Source: Cellulosimicrobium protaetiae
GTDB taxonomy: Bacteria > Actinomycetota > Actinomycetes > Actinomycetales > Cellulomonadaceae
DNA: 64,000 bases
Assembly (NCBI RefSeq): GCF_009708005.2
Contig: NZ_CP052757.1
Location: forward strand, 1,612,001 to 1,676,000
Direction: 5' to 3'
How positions within the stretch are numbered: the stretch's first letter is position 1; every line of letters begins with the position of its first letter. Positions 7,986 through 16,817 of the stretch are shown piece after piece. Below the pieces are notes generated by a model that did not search any database, was not told the origin of the DNA, and worked only from the letters and a program-made list of their open reading frames with translations. The position numbers were made by a program, and so were the translations under genes.

Positions 7986-9296
7986 TCAGGGACGGCCCAG
8001 GGCCCGGTAGGCCCAGCCCGCGTCGCGCCAGACCGTCGGGTCGAGGGCGTTGCGTCCGTCGAGGACCCGCCGGTGCGCGACGTGCTCGCCGAGCGCGCGC
8101 GGGTCGAGCTCGCGGTACTCGCGCCACTCGGTGAGCAGGACGACGACGTCGGCCTCCTGCACCGCCTCCTCGACGGTGGCCGCGTACTTCAGCTCGGGGG
8201 CTGTGCGCCGGGCGTTCTCGACGGCGCGCGGGTCGGTCACGACGACGTGCGCGCCCTGGAGGTGCATCTGCATCGCGACGTTGAGCGCGGGGGAGTCGCG
8301 CGTGTCGTCGCTGTCGGGCTTGAACGCAGCGCCGAGGACGGCGACGTTGCGCCCGACGACCGACCCGCCGCAGACCTCGCGGGCGAGGTCGACCATCCGG
8401 ACGCGGCGCCGCATGTTGATCGAGTCGACCTCGCGCAGGAACGACAGAGCCTGGTCGACGCCGAGCTCGCCCGCGCGGGCCATGAACGCCCGGATGTCCT
8501 TGGGCAGGCAACCGCCGCCGAACCCGAGCCCCGCGTTGAGGAAGCTGCGACCGATGCGCGCGTCGTGGCCGATCGCGTCCGCGAGCACGGTGACGTCGCC
8601 GCCTGTGGCCTCGCACAGCTCGGCCATGGCGTTGATGAAGGAGATCTTCGTCGCGAGGAACGAGTTCGCCGCGACCTTGACGAGCTCGGCCGTCGCGAAG
8701 TCCGTCACGACCTTCGGTGTGCCGTCGCCGAGGAGGCTCGCGTAGACCTCGTCGAGGACCCGCTCGGGGACATCGTCCGCCGCCGGGTCGAGCCCGTAGA
8801 CGAGCCGGTCGGGGTGCAACGTGTCCTGGACCGCGTGGCCCTCGCGCAGGAACTCCGGGTTCCACACGAGATGGGCTTCCGGCTGGGCCTCGCGGACGCG
8901 TGCGGCCAGCCGTAGGGCCGTCCCCACGGGGACCGTGGACTTGCCGACGACGACGTCGCCCGGCGACAGGTGCGGCAGGAGGGACTCGATCGCGGCGTCG
9001 ACGTAGCGCAGGTCCGCCGCGTACTCACCCTGCTTCTGGGGCGTGCCCACGCACACGAAGTGGACCCGTGCGCCCCGGACCTGCGAGACGTCGGTGGTGA
9101 ACGAGAGGCGGCCGCTCGCGAGCTCCTGGCCGAGCAGGTCGGGCAGGTCGGGCTCGAAGAACGGTGCCCGCGCCGCGGTGAGGGACACGACCTTGTCCTC
9201 GTCGACGTCGACGCCGACGACGTCGTGGCCGAGCGAGGCCAGGCTGGCTGCGTGCACCGCGCCGAGGTAGCCGCACCCGACGACGGAGATGCGCAT
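7986..9296 (-). CDS. ugd: UDP-glucose 6-dehydrogenase
   Basis: A 436-residue NAD-dependent enzyme oxidising UDP-glucose to UDP-glucuronate, the acidic-sugar donor for capsule- or teichuronic-type polymers. The N-terminal Rossmann motif is VVGCGYLG (residues 5-12). VCVGTP and STVPVGT follow, and the catalytic Cys263 sits in GFGGGCLPKD. The C-terminal UDP-binding domain carries the FKPDSDDTRDSPAL motif. The ATG at 9296 follows GGAGG by 5 nt. Its promoter has a TAGCGT -10 and a TTTCACCC element, the latter shared with the polysaccharide operons. This supports a link to them although it is not contiguous with those operons. Confidence 0.95.
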   Translation of the reverse strand: MRISVVGCGYLGAVHAASLASLGHDVVGVDVDEDKVVSLTAARAPFFEPDLPDLLGQELASGRLSFTTDVSQVRGARVHFVCVGTPQKQGEYAADLRYVDAAIESLLPHLSPGDVVVGKSTVPVGTALRLAARVREAQPEAHLVWNPEFLREGHAVQDTLHPDRLVYGLDPAADDVPERVLDEVYASLLGDGTPKVVTDFATAELVKVAANSFLATKISFINAMAELCEATGGDVTVLADAIGHDARIGRSFLNAGLGFGGGCLPKDIRAFMARAGELGVDQALSFLREVDSINMRRRVRMVDLAREVCGGSVVGRNVAVLGAAFKPDSDDTRDSPALNVAMQMHLQGAHVVVTDPRAVENARRTAPELKYAATVEEAVQEADVVVLLTEWREYRELDPRALGEHVAHRRVLDGRNALDPTVWRDAGWAYRALGRP

Positions 9297-9332
9297 CGAG
9301 TCCTCCGGTGGGATCGGTCTGAGTGACGGCTC

Positions 9333-9380
9333 ACGCTACTCCGGACCGGCGGTGCGGCACCCCGCCCGGGGAGGGTGAAA
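9333..9380 (-). promoter_or_regulatory. ugd promoter with TTTCACCC element
   Basis: On the minus strand TTTCACCC (9380-9373) is followed after 34 bp by TAGCGT (9338-9333), then a leader of roughly 30 nt to the ATG at 9296. The spacing matches sites before the ABC-exporter operon (33 bp), the 43.7-kb GT gene (33 bp) and the peroxidase (33 bp). Confidence 0.55.
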
Positions 9381-9560
9381 TGACGGACACGACGCCTCTT
9401 CCGCCCGCCGCCGGGGCCCTTCGCGGGTGAACTTCGGCGGACGGTGTCGCCGCACGGGTCCTGGGAGTGGTTCGATGCGCGGGAGGGTGCGTGCGGGGGG
9501 TGGCGGTCACGTGGTGTCGCCGCAGTCTCGACGAGCACGCGAGAAGCAGGACGCACGAAC

Positions 9561-12500
9561 ATGTCGCAGACCTCTCCCAGGCCCGAACGGAGCGGCATCC
9601 CCCGCCGTCGGTGGGCCGTCGCCACGGCCGGGGCGGTGGCCGGCGCGCTCGCGCTGGTCGGCATCGGTACCGCGCTCCCGGGTCTCCCGGGCGGCGCCGG
9701 TACCACCCAGCTCACCGACGTCGTCGGCGACGCGGAGGCGGAGAGCGTCGCCATCGGCGGGACGGTGGGCCAGGAGGTCGCCGCGAACTTCGCTCCCGGG
9801 GAGTCCGGGCCCGAAGGTCCCGGCGCGACCGCTGCGTCGATGTGGTGGCGCTGGACGGCGCCCGAGTCCGGCCCCATCACGTTCTCGACCCACGGCAGCG
9901 AGCTCGACACGCTGCTCACCGTCTACCCGCGGAGCGCGAGGAACGCGCCCGTCGCCACCAACGACGACGAGGGCGACGTCCGGACCTCGTCCGTCACGTT
10001 CGACGCCGTCGCGGGCGACGAGTACCTCGTCGAGGTCTCCTCGAAGTCCCCCGACCCGGGCCTGCTGACGCTCTCCTGGCAGCCTCCCGCGCCCGCCGCG
10101 GCGGCGGCAGCACCCGAGGCACCGGCCACGACGGCGATCACCTCGACCGGGATCCCGCTCACGGGGAACACCGGTGAGAAGCCGCAGTCGAAGCTGTGGT
10201 CCGCGGGCGGCACGTGGTGGGCGGTGCTCGCGTCTGCGAGCGCCTCGCCGGCCGGGACGTGGGTCTGGCGCTACGACGCCGCGGCGCAGACGTGGACGAA
10301 CGTGAGCCGGATCTCCGAGCGGACCGACGTGCGCGCTGACGTGAAGGTCGTGGGCGACGTCGCCCACGTCCTGCTGCACGGCCCCACGACGACGCTCGTC
10401 TCGATCCAGCGCGACGCGGCGACCAACACGTACATGCCCTGGACGCAGCGCACGGTTCCGACCGCCGTCTCCCTGCCGGGCAGCGAGACGGCGACGATCG
10501 ACGTCGACTCGACGGGCCGCATGTGGGTCGCGTGGGACACGGCGAGCCAGGTGCAGGTCCGGTACAGCGACTCGCCCTACACGGCGTTCTCGTCGCCGGT
10601 CACGGTCGCGTCCGGGATCACGGACGACGACATCGCCGTCGTCACCGCCATGCCGGGCAACAAGATCGGCGTCCTGTGGTCCAACCAGAGCACGAAGCGC
10701 TTCGGCTTCCGGACGCACGCGGACGGCGCCTCCCCCTCGACCTGGACCGCCGACGAGGTGCCAGCGGCGGGTTCCGCGCTCCCGGTGGGCGGCGGCATGG
10801 CGGACGACCACCTCAACGTCGCGCTGTCGGAGGACGGCACGCTCTACGCGGCCGTGAAGACGTCCTACGACTCCTCGAGCCGGCCGGTGATCGGCCTGCT
10901 CGTGCGGCACCCGAACGGCACCTGGGACCCGCTCCACGAGGTCGACCGCATCGGGACGCGCGGGATCGTCCTCGTCGACGACGTCACCGACCGTCTGCGC
11001 GTCGTCTACACGCGCAGCACGGAGCTGGACGACATCCTCGTCAAGGAGACGTCGCGCCTCGCGCCCGACTTCGACGGAGCGGCCGAGACGGTGCTCGACG
11101 GCACGTGGAACAACGCCACCGCGACGAAGTCCAACGTGCCCGGCGAGGTGCTCGTGATGGCGGCGTCGGCCTCGACGGCGCGCGCGGCCCGTCTCGCCTG
11201 GACCCCGGCGGGTGCACCTGCCGTGCAGGACTCGACCGTCTCGACGACCGCGGGCGGCTCGGTGAGCGGGACGCTCGCGGCGCAGGCCGCGACCGACGAC
11301 CCGCTGACGTTCGAGATCGTGACGCCGCCGAGCTCGGGGACGCTCACCGCTCTCAACCCCGCGACCGGGACGTTCACGTACCGCGCCGGGAGCACGAGCG
11401 GAGCCGACTCGTTCACGTTCCGCGCGGGCAGTGGCGGGGTCTGGTCGGGCACCGCGACCGTGAGCGTCCGCGTCTCGTCCGCGGACGGGCTCGTCGGTGC
11501 GTGGAACCTCGACGAGGGCCAGGGCCTCGTGACCACGGACTCGTCCGGCTGGGGCGGGACCGGTTCCCTCGTCGGCGCGTCGACGTGGGTGCCAGGTGTC
11601 GCCGGGTCCGCGGTGCGGTCCGACGGCTCGACCGGCTACGTGCGGGTGCCGGACTCCGCGGCCCTCGACCTGACGACGCGGCTCACCGTGGCCGCGTGGA
11701 TCCGTCCCGAGCAGCGCGCCACGCAGTACGTGGTGAAGAAGGCGACGCAGGGTGCGACCGACGGCTACGAGCTCGGCCTGGCCTCGGGAGGGAAGCCGTT
11801 CCTGAGGCTGAACCACGGGGCGTCGGGCGACACCTTCCGGGTCGAGGCGACGTCGTCGTACCCCACGAACGGGACCTGGATGCACGTCGTGGGGACGTAC
11901 GACGGGACACGCATGAGGATCTACGTCGACGGCGTCGAGCAGGCGTCCAAGGCAGGGCCGGCGAGCATCGCCGCGAACGCGCTGCCCCTGGGCATCGGCG
12001 CCGAGCCCAACGGGTACCGGCCGATGAAGGGCGCGGTCGACGGCGTCCGGCTCTACGACCGGGCGCTGTCCGCGACCGAGGTCGCCGTTCTGTTCCAGGG
12101 TGGGTCGACGCAGCCGAACCCGGCGCCCGTCGCCCAGGACCTGGCGGTCTCGACCTCGCTCGGGACCGCGGTCTCGGGCACCTTGGCGGCGACGGTCCCG
12201 CAGGGCACGACGCCCCGGTTCGAGGTCGTGTCCCCGCCGGCGCGCGGCACGGTGGCGCTGACCGGTACGACGACGGGGGCGTTCACCTACACCCCGGGGG
12301 CTTCGGCGGGTGTCGACACCTTCACCTTCCGCGTCGGAGCCGGTGGGCAGTGGTCCGCCCCGGCCACCGTCCGGGTCTCGGTGACGTCGCCGGACGGCCT
12401 CGTCGGCGCGTGGGACCTCGACGAGGGACAGGGGCCGGCGACGGCGGACGCGTCCGGATGGGCGAACGACGGCGCGCTCGTCGGCAACGCGACGTGGGCG

Positions 12501-13877
12501 ACCGGTGTCGTGGGCTCGGCGGTGCGCTCGGACGGTACGACCGGCTACGTCCGCGTGCCCGACGCTCCCGTCCTCGACCTGACCACCCGCATGACCGTGG
12601 CAGCCTGGGTCCGCCCGGAGCAGCTCGCGACGCAGTACGTCGTGAAGAAGGCGGCCCAGGGGACGACGGACGGCTACGAGCTGGGTCTGGCGTCGGGCGG
12701 CAAGCCGTTCGTCCGCCTGAACCACGCGTCGTCCGGGGACACGTACCGGGTCGACGCGACGTCGACCTACCCGACGGACGGGACGTGGATGCACCTCGTC
12801 GGGACGTACGACGGTGCTCGCGTGCGGATCTACGTGAACGGCGTCGAGCAGGCGTCGAAGGCAGGTCCTGCGAGCATCGGCACGAACACGCTCCCGCTCG
12901 GCATCGCCGCGGAGTCCAACGGGACGCGACCCACCAAGGGGCGGGTCGACGGCGTCCGCGTCTACGACCGGGCACTCTCGTCCGCCGAGGTCGGGGCGCT
13001 CTACTCGGGCGCAGACGAGTCGACGCCAACGCCGGACCCCACACCGACGCCGGACCCGACGCCGACGCCGGACCCCACACCGACGCCGGACCCGACGCCG
13101 ACGCCGGACCCGACGCCGGATCCCACGCCGACGCCGGATCCCACGCCTGACCCGACGCCGGATCCCACGCCTGACCCGACGCCGGATCCCACGCCTGACC
13201 CGACGCCGACCCCGGATCCCACGCCTGACCCCACGCCCGCGCCGCCTGCGGGGGCGATCGGGGTGTGGGCCTTCGACGAGGGACAGGGGACGGTGGCCGC
13301 CGACACGTCGCCGAACGGCAGTGCGGCGTCCCTGCGCTCGGGAGCGACATGGGCCACCGGTCTGTCCGGCAGCGCGCTGAGCCTCGACGGCGTGGACGAC
13401 TACGCGCGCGTGGACGACAAGGCTGCGTTGCGGCTGTCCGGCCCGATGACCGCCTCGGCATGGGTGCGCCCCGAGCAGGTCGGCACGCAGTACGTCGTGA
13501 AGAAGGCGGCCCAGGGGGTCACCGACGGCTACGAGCTCGGGCTCGCGTCGTCGGGCAAGGCCTTCCTGCGGTTCAACCACGCGTCGTCCGGTGACACCTT
13601 CCGTGTGGACACGACGTCCGCGTACCCGACGGACGGGACGTGGGTGCACCTCGTCGGGACGTTCGACGGGACACGGATGCGCATCTACGTGAACGGCGTG
13701 GAGCAGGCGTCCAAGGCCGGACCGGCGAGCATCGGCACGAGCTCGCTGCGACTCGGGATCGGTGCGGAGTCCGACGGCACGCGTCCGATGAAGGGGCGGA
13801 TCGACGGCGTGCGCCTGTACGACCGCGCTCTGTCCTCCGCCGAGGTCGCGCAGCTGTACGCCGCGCGCGGGCAGTAG
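9561..13877 (+). CDS. Secreted multidomain protein with three LamG-like modules
   Basis: A 1438-residue exported protein. Residues 1-45 form a signal peptide with R-R-R-W before the hydrophobic core, so Tat or Sec export is possible. About 55-170 resembles a pre-peptidase C-terminal/PPC-like beta domain (S-M-W-W-R-W-T-A-P). About 200-550 is a beta-propeller-like stretch. Two cadherin/Big_9-like Ig modules (about 555-640 and 853-940) each precede a LamG/concanavalin-like module (643-845, 945-1148). A Thr-Pro-Asp-Pro linker (about 1154-1229) leads to a third LamG-like module (1232-1438). The LamG modules share Q-Y-V-V-K-K-A and D-G-Y-E-L-G-L-A-S. There is no catalytic signature and no sortase motif. 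Likely role: extracellular glycan binding, perhaps of the polymer made nearby. The ATG at 9561 opens the signal peptide. Bases 9381-9560 upstream hold no gene. Confidence 0.8.
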   Translation: MSQTSPRPERSGIPRRRWAVATAGAVAGALALVGIGTALPGLPGGAGTTQLTDVVGDAEAESVAIGGTVGQEVAANFAPGESGPEGPGATAASMWWRWTAPESGPITFSTHGSELDTLLTVYPRSARNAPVATNDDEGDVRTSSVTFDAVAGDEYLVEVSSKSPDPGLLTLSWQPPAPAAAAAAPEAPATTAITSTGIPLTGNTGEKPQSKLWSAGGTWWAVLASASASPAGTWVWRYDAAAQTWTNVSRISERTDVRADVKVVGDVAHVLLHGPTTTLVSIQRDAATNTYMPWTQRTVPTAVSLPGSETATIDVDSTGRMWVAWDTASQVQVRYSDSPYTAFSSPVTVASGITDDDIAVVTAMPGNKIGVLWSNQSTKRFGFRTHADGASPSTWTADEVPAAGSALPVGGGMADDHLNVALSEDGTLYAAVKTSYDSSSRPVIGLLVRHPNGTWDPLHEVDRIGTRGIVLVDDVTDRLRVVYTRSTELDDILVKETSRLAPDFDGAAETVLDGTWNNATATKSNVPGEVLVMAASASTARAARLAWTPAGAPAVQDSTVSTTAGGSVSGTLAAQAATDDPLTFEIVTPPSSGTLTALNPATGTFTYRAGSTSGADSFTFRAGSGGVWSGTATVSVRVSSADGLVGAWNLDEGQGLVTTDSSGWGGTGSLVGASTWVPGVAGSAVRSDGSTGYVRVPDSAALDLTTRLTVAAWIRPEQRATQYVVKKATQGATDGYELGLASGGKPFLRLNHGASGDTFRVEATSSYPTNGTWMHVVGTYDGTRMRIYVDGVEQASKAGPASIAANALPLGIGAEPNGYRPMKGAVDGVRLYDRALSATEVAVLFQGGSTQPNPAPVAQDLAVSTSLGTAVSGTLAATVPQGTTPRFEVVSPPARGTVALTGTTTGAFTYTPGASAGVDTFTFRVGAGGQWSAPATVRVSVTSPDGLVGAWDLDEGQGPATADASGWANDGALVGNATWATGVVGSAVRSDGTTGYVRVPDAPVLDLTTRMTVAAWVRPEQLATQYVVKKAAQGTTDGYELGLASGGKPFVRLNHASSGDTYRVDATSTYPTDGTWMHLVGTYDGARVRIYVNGVEQASKAGPASIGTNTLPLGIAAESNGTRPTKGRVDGVRVYDRALSSAEVGALYSGADESTPTPDPTPTPDPTPTPDPTPTPDPTPTPDPTPDPTPTPDPTPDPTPDPTPDPTPDPTPDPTPTPDPTPDPTPAPPAGAIGVWAFDEGQGTVAADTSPNGSAASLRSGATWATGLSGSALSLDGVDDYARVDDKAALRLSGPMTASAWVRPEQVGTQYVVKKAAQGVTDGYELGLASSGKAFLRFNHASSGDTFRVDTTSAYPTDGTWVHLVGTFDGTRMRIYVNGVEQASKAGPASIGTSSLRLGIGAESDGTRPMKGRIDGVRLYDRALSSAEVAQLYAARGQ
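11488..13874 (+). repeat. Three near-identical LamG-coding repeats
   Basis: Copies at about 11488-12090, 12397-13000 and 13258-13860, each close to 600 bp, encode LamG-like modules with long runs of identical residues. The first two are each preceded by an Ig-like module, so the unit that duplicated was probably Ig+LamG. The third is preceded by the Pro/Thr linker instead. Confidence 0.8.
13021..13245 (+). repeat. Thr-Pro-Asp-Pro linker-coding tandem repeat
   Basis: About 225 bp of short tandem units (ACGCCGGACCCG-type) encode an extended TPDPTP linker of about 75 residues between LamG modules 2 and 3. It is in frame throughout. This is a linker typical of secreted actinobacterial carbohydrate-active proteins, not a CRISPR or mobile repeat. 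Confidence 0.9.
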
Positions 13878-13931
13878 GAGAGCGGGGGGCGCCGGCGGCT
13901 GCGCGGGTTTCGCGGGGCCGTCGCGGCCGGG

Positions 13932-14191
13932 TACAGTAGTCAGGTTGCCTCGGCGAGGGACGTCTGACGGCCGGCAGCGCCGCACCGGTGAGCACACCGG
14001 CGGCGCGGGACCGTGAGTGTCAGCCAGACCTGTTGGATCTCCGTTATCGACTGGGCGGTCGTCCTCCTGCGCGCCCGTCACACGTCCCGCGCCGACGCAG
14101 CCGCCCGTCCGGGTGGCCCTCTCAACCGTCCGGACAGCCGACCGCTCCCCACTGGTGGCCGGCCCGCAACGTTCTTCCAGGAGTGATCCAC
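13932..14191 (+). promoter_or_regulatory. rplY promoter and structured 250-nt leader
   Basis: TACAGT (13932-13937) is a -10-like hexamer with TTTCGC 18 bp upstream. The distance to the GTG start is about 250 nt, long for a ribosomal protein gene. The leader holds a hairpin: GCGCCG (13977-13982) pairs with CGGCGC (14001-14006), and CCGGTG (13985-13990) with CACCGG (13995-14000), around an AGCA loop with a 2-nt bulge. Nothing else in this 314-nt gap looks coding. Autoregulation is possible but unproven. Confidence 0.45.
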
Positions 14192-14797
14192 GTGTCTGAG
14201 ATCAAGCTCGCCGCCGAGGCCCGCACCGAGTTCGGCAAGGGTGCCGCCCGCCGCGTCCGCCGCGCCGGCAAGATCCCCGCGGTCCTCTACGGCCACGGCA
14301 CCGACCCGCTGCACGTGACCCTGCCGGGTCACGAGACGATGATGGCGCTCAAGCACTCTAACGCCCTCTTCTCGATCGAGCTCGACGGCAAGTCCCAGCT
14401 CGCGATCACCAAGGACGTCCAGCGCGAGCCGGTCCGCAACGTCATCGAGCACGTCGACCTGCTCATCGTGAAGAAGGGCGAGAAGGTCGCCGTCGACGTC
14501 CCCGTCGTCGTCACGGGCGAGTCCGCGCCCGGCACCATCCACCTCGTCGACCTGCAGACGCTCGCGATCGAGGCCGAGGCGACGCACCTTCCCGAGTCGA
14601 TCGAGGTCTCCATCGAGGGCCTCGAGGCCGGCACGCAGGTGCTCGCCGGCGACGTGAAGCTCCCGAAGGGCGCGACGCTCACGGCCGACGCCGAGCTCAT
14701 CGTCGTCTCCGTCACGGAGCCGCAGGCCGAGGAGCCCGCGGAGGAGGCGGCCGAGGCCGCCGAGGAGGCCGCCCCGGAGGCTGCCGAGGCCGAGTGA
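14192..14797 (+). CDS. rplY: 50S ribosomal protein L25/general stress protein Ctc
   Basis: A 201-residue protein of the long L25/Ctc (TL5-type) form. Residues 1-95 are the 5S-rRNA-binding L25 domain, with R-T-E-F-G-K-G-A-A-R-R-x-R-R-A-G-K-I-P-A-V-L-Y-G split around G. Residues 96-180 form the TL5 beta domain (G-x-x-x-x-x-V-D-V-P-V). The tail is Glu/Ala-rich, as usual in actinobacteria. It binds 5S rRNA in the large ribosomal subunit. The GTG start at 14192 has AGGAG about 9 nt upstream. It is followed by a 17-bp terminator and then pth, a conserved gene order. Confidence 0.95.
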   Translation: MSEIKLAAEARTEFGKGAARRVRRAGKIPAVLYGHGTDPLHVTLPGHETMMALKHSNALFSIELDGKSQLAITKDVQREPVRNVIEHVDLLIVKKGEKVAVDVPVVVTGESAPGTIHLVDLQTLAIEAEATHLPESIEVSIEGLEAGTQVLAGDVKLPKGATLTADAELIVVSVTEPQAEEPAEEAAEAAEEAAPEAAEAE

Positions 14798-14813
14798 CCT
14801 CGCACTGACCACC

Positions 14814-14852
14814 GCGCAGCGCCCGGCACCCTCGCGGTGCCGGGCGCTGCGC
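14814..14852 (+). terminator. Terminator after rplY
   Basis: A perfect 17-bp stem (14814-14830 with 14836-14852) around CTCGC, starting 16 nt after the rplY stop. There is no T-tract. It separates rplY from pth. Confidence 0.85.
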
Positions 14853-14929
14853 GTACCCGCCGGGCTCGACCGCGGGGCGGGAGCCGTCCCCGCCGCCCGA
14901 CGACCGCTCCAGACCACGAAGGACCGTGA

Positions 14930-15532
14930 ATGACCGACCAGCCGTGGCTCGTCGTCGGGCTCGGCAACCCCGGGCCGACGTACGCGGGCAACCGCCACAA
15001 CCTGGGCCACATGGTGCTCGACGTCCTCGCGGGCCGCGCTGCCGCCCGGTTCGCGCGCCACCCGCGCGCGCAGGCCGCCGTCGCCGAGGCCCGCCTCGGC
15101 GTGCTCCCCGGCGGGCGGCCGGGGCCCCGCGTCCTCCTGGCCAAGCCCACGACGTACATGAACGTCTCGGGCGGGCCGGTGGCGGGGCTCGCGAAGTACT
15201 ACGGGATCGACCCGGACCACGTCGTCGTCGTCCACGACGAGGTCGACATCCCGTTCGGCGCCGTGAAGCTCAAGGTCGGCGGTGGCGAGGGCGGGCACAA
15301 CGGCCTGCGCGACATCTCCAAGGCGCTCGGCACCAAGGACTACGTCCGGGTGCGTGGTGGCGTCGGGCGCCCGCCCGGCCGCCAGGACACCGCCGACTTC
15401 GTGCTCAAGGACTTCAAGGGCACGGAGGCGAAGGAGCTCCCGTTCCTGCTCGACGACGCCGCGGACGCCGTCGAGATGCTGCTCACCGACGGTCTCCTCG
15501 CGGCCCAGGGGAAGTACCACACGAAGGCGTAG
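14930..15532 (+). CDS. pth: Peptidyl-tRNA hydrolase
   Basis: A 200-residue cytosolic enzyme that releases tRNA from stalled peptidyl-tRNA. Family motifs: V-V-G-L-G-N-P-G-P-x-Y (residues 8-18), the catalytic His in N-R-H-N (21-24), P-T-T-Y-M-N-V-S-G, the catalytic Asp region H-D-E-V-D-I-P-F-G, G-G-G-E-G-G-H-N-G-L-R and G-R-P-P-G-R-Q-D. The ATG at 14930 follows GAAGGA by 7 nt. The length is typical. The rplY–pth order is conserved across actinobacteria and marks the left edge of the polysaccharide locus. Confidence 0.96.
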   Translation: MTDQPWLVVGLGNPGPTYAGNRHNLGHMVLDVLAGRAAARFARHPRAQAAVAEARLGVLPGGRPGPRVLLAKPTTYMNVSGGPVAGLAKYYGIDPDHVVVVHDEVDIPFGAVKLKVGGGEGGHNGLRDISKALGTKDYVRVRGGVGRPPGRQDTADFVLKDFKGTEAKELPFLLDDAADAVEMLLTDGLLAAQGKYHTKA

Positions 15533-15561
15533 CGTCGTACGGAGCGGGCCAGGACGCCCGT

Positions 15562-15619
15562 TTTCACCCGGGTGACGTCGCTTCGTCCCCCCTCGCGCGT
15601 GCCGCGCCCCGCCTAGGCT
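15562..15619 (+). promoter_or_regulatory. Promoter of the GT–co-polymerase operon
   Basis: TTTCACCC (15562-15569) is part of the perfect palindrome TCACCCGGGTGA. It is followed after 44 bp by TAGGCT (15614-15619) and a 28-nt leader with GGGAGGA before the ATG at 15648. This is the most symmetric of the TTCACCC elements in the window. Confidence 0.5.
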
Positions 15620-15647
15620 GGGTGCCTGCGTTCGCGAGGGAGGACCG

Positions 15648-16817
15648 ATGACCCACGGTGTCGCGCTCGCGCACGACTACGCGACCCAGCGTGGCGGCGC
15701 GGAGCGGGTCGCGCTGCTGCTCGCCGACGCGTTCCCCGGCTCGCCCATGTACACGACGCTGCACGACCCGGCGGGGACGTTCCCCGAGTTCGACGGGCTC
15801 GACCTGCGCACGTCCGCGCTCGACCGCGCCGGGCTCCTGCGTCGGCACCACCGGGTCGCGCTGCCGTTCCTCGCGCCCGCCGTGGACCGTCAGCGGGTCG
15901 ACGCCGACGTGCTCCTCGCGTCCTCCACCGGCTGGGCCCACGGGTACCGCGGCGCACGGCGCACGGTCGTCTACTGCCACGCCCCCGCGCGCTGGCTCTA
16001 CCAGCGGGACCGCTACCTCGGCCCCGCGGAGGGCTCCACCGCGCACCGCGCCCGCCGGCGTGCCGCAGCGGCGGCGCTCGGCCTCCTGTCGCCGGGCCTG
16101 CGCCGGTGGGACGGCGCGGCCGCGCGGCGCGCGGACGTCTACCTCGCCAACTCGACCGTGACGCAGCGCGCGATCCGCGACGCGTACGGCATCGAGGCCG
16201 AGGTGCTCGCGCCGCCGCCCGCGATGCTGCCCGACGGCGAGGAGCGCGCGGTCCCGGGCGTGGAGCCCGGGTTCCTCCTGTGCGTCGCGCGGCTGCTGCC
16301 GTACAAGAACGTCGACGTCGTCGTCGCGGCGGCGCAGGCGACCGGCCGCGAGCTCGTGGTCGTCGGCGACGGACCCGACCGGGCGCGTCTCGACGCGCAG
16401 GCCGCGCGCGGTGGTGGGCGGGTGCACCTGCTCGGCCGGGTCGACGACGCCACGCTGCGCTGGGTCTACCGGAACGCGGCCGCGCTCGTCGCCGCGTCGT
16501 ACGAGGACTACGGGCTGTCGCCGCTCGAGGCGGGGGCGTTCGGGCGGCCGAGCGTGGTGCTGCGCGACGGCGGCTACCTGGACACCGTCGTGGAGGGCGT
16601 CAACGGCGTGTTCTTCGACGCGCCGCGCCCGGAGCTCGTCGCGGACGCCGTCGAGGCCGCGGTGGCGCGCACGTGGGATGATGGCGCCGTGACGGCGCAC
16701 GTCGCGACCTTCGGCCGCGACCGGTTCGTCGAGCGGCTGCAGGGCGTCGTGGCCGAGCAGCAGCAGGACCGCACCGCGAGCGCGGCACGACCCGGTGGGG
16801 GGAGAGCACGGCGATGA
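15648..16817 (+). CDS. GT4-family glycosyltransferase
   Basis: A 389-residue GT-B-fold retaining glycosyltransferase. The N-terminal acceptor domain opens with A-L-A-H-D-Y-A-T-Q-R-G-G-A-E-R, resembling WbaZ-like mannosyltransferases; C-H-A-P-A-R-W-L-Y follows near residue 107. The C-terminal donor domain shows F-L-L-C-V-A-R-L-L-P-Y-K-N and the E-D-Y-G-L-S-P-L-E-A catalytic/donor-binding motif (EX7E-like). The sugar transferred cannot be told from sequence. GGGAGGA precedes the ATG at 15648. First gene of an operon with the next two genes; the stop overlaps the next ATG by 4 nt. Confidence 0.88.
   Translation: MTHGVALAHDYATQRGGAERVALLLADAFPGSPMYTTLHDPAGTFPEFDGLDLRTSALDRAGLLRRHHRVALPFLAPAVDRQRVDADVLLASSTGWAHGYRGARRTVVYCHAPARWLYQRDRYLGPAEGSTAHRARRRAAAAALGLLSPGLRRWDGAAARRADVYLANSTVTQRAIRDAYGIEAEVLAPPPAMLPDGEERAVPGVEPGFLLCVARLLPYKNVDVVVAAAQATGRELVVVGDGPDRARLDAQAARGGGRVHLLGRVDDATLRWVYRNAAALVAASYEDYGLSPLEAGAFGRPSVVLRDGGYLDTVVEGVNGVFFDAPRPELVADAVEAAVARTWDDGAVTAHVATFGRDRFVERLQGVVAEQQQDRTASAARPGGGRARR

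Noticed and set aside
13021-13245. Short regular repeat that could be mistaken for a CRISPR array or minisatellite
   Set aside because: Units are about 12 bp without spacers and encode an in-frame Thr-Pro-Asp-Pro linker.
9507-14081. Minus-strand open frame of over 1500 codons opposite the LamG protein
   Set aside because: Translation is almost only Arg, Gly, Val and Asp and includes the antisense of the TPDP linker. There is no start context. Shadow of the real gene.
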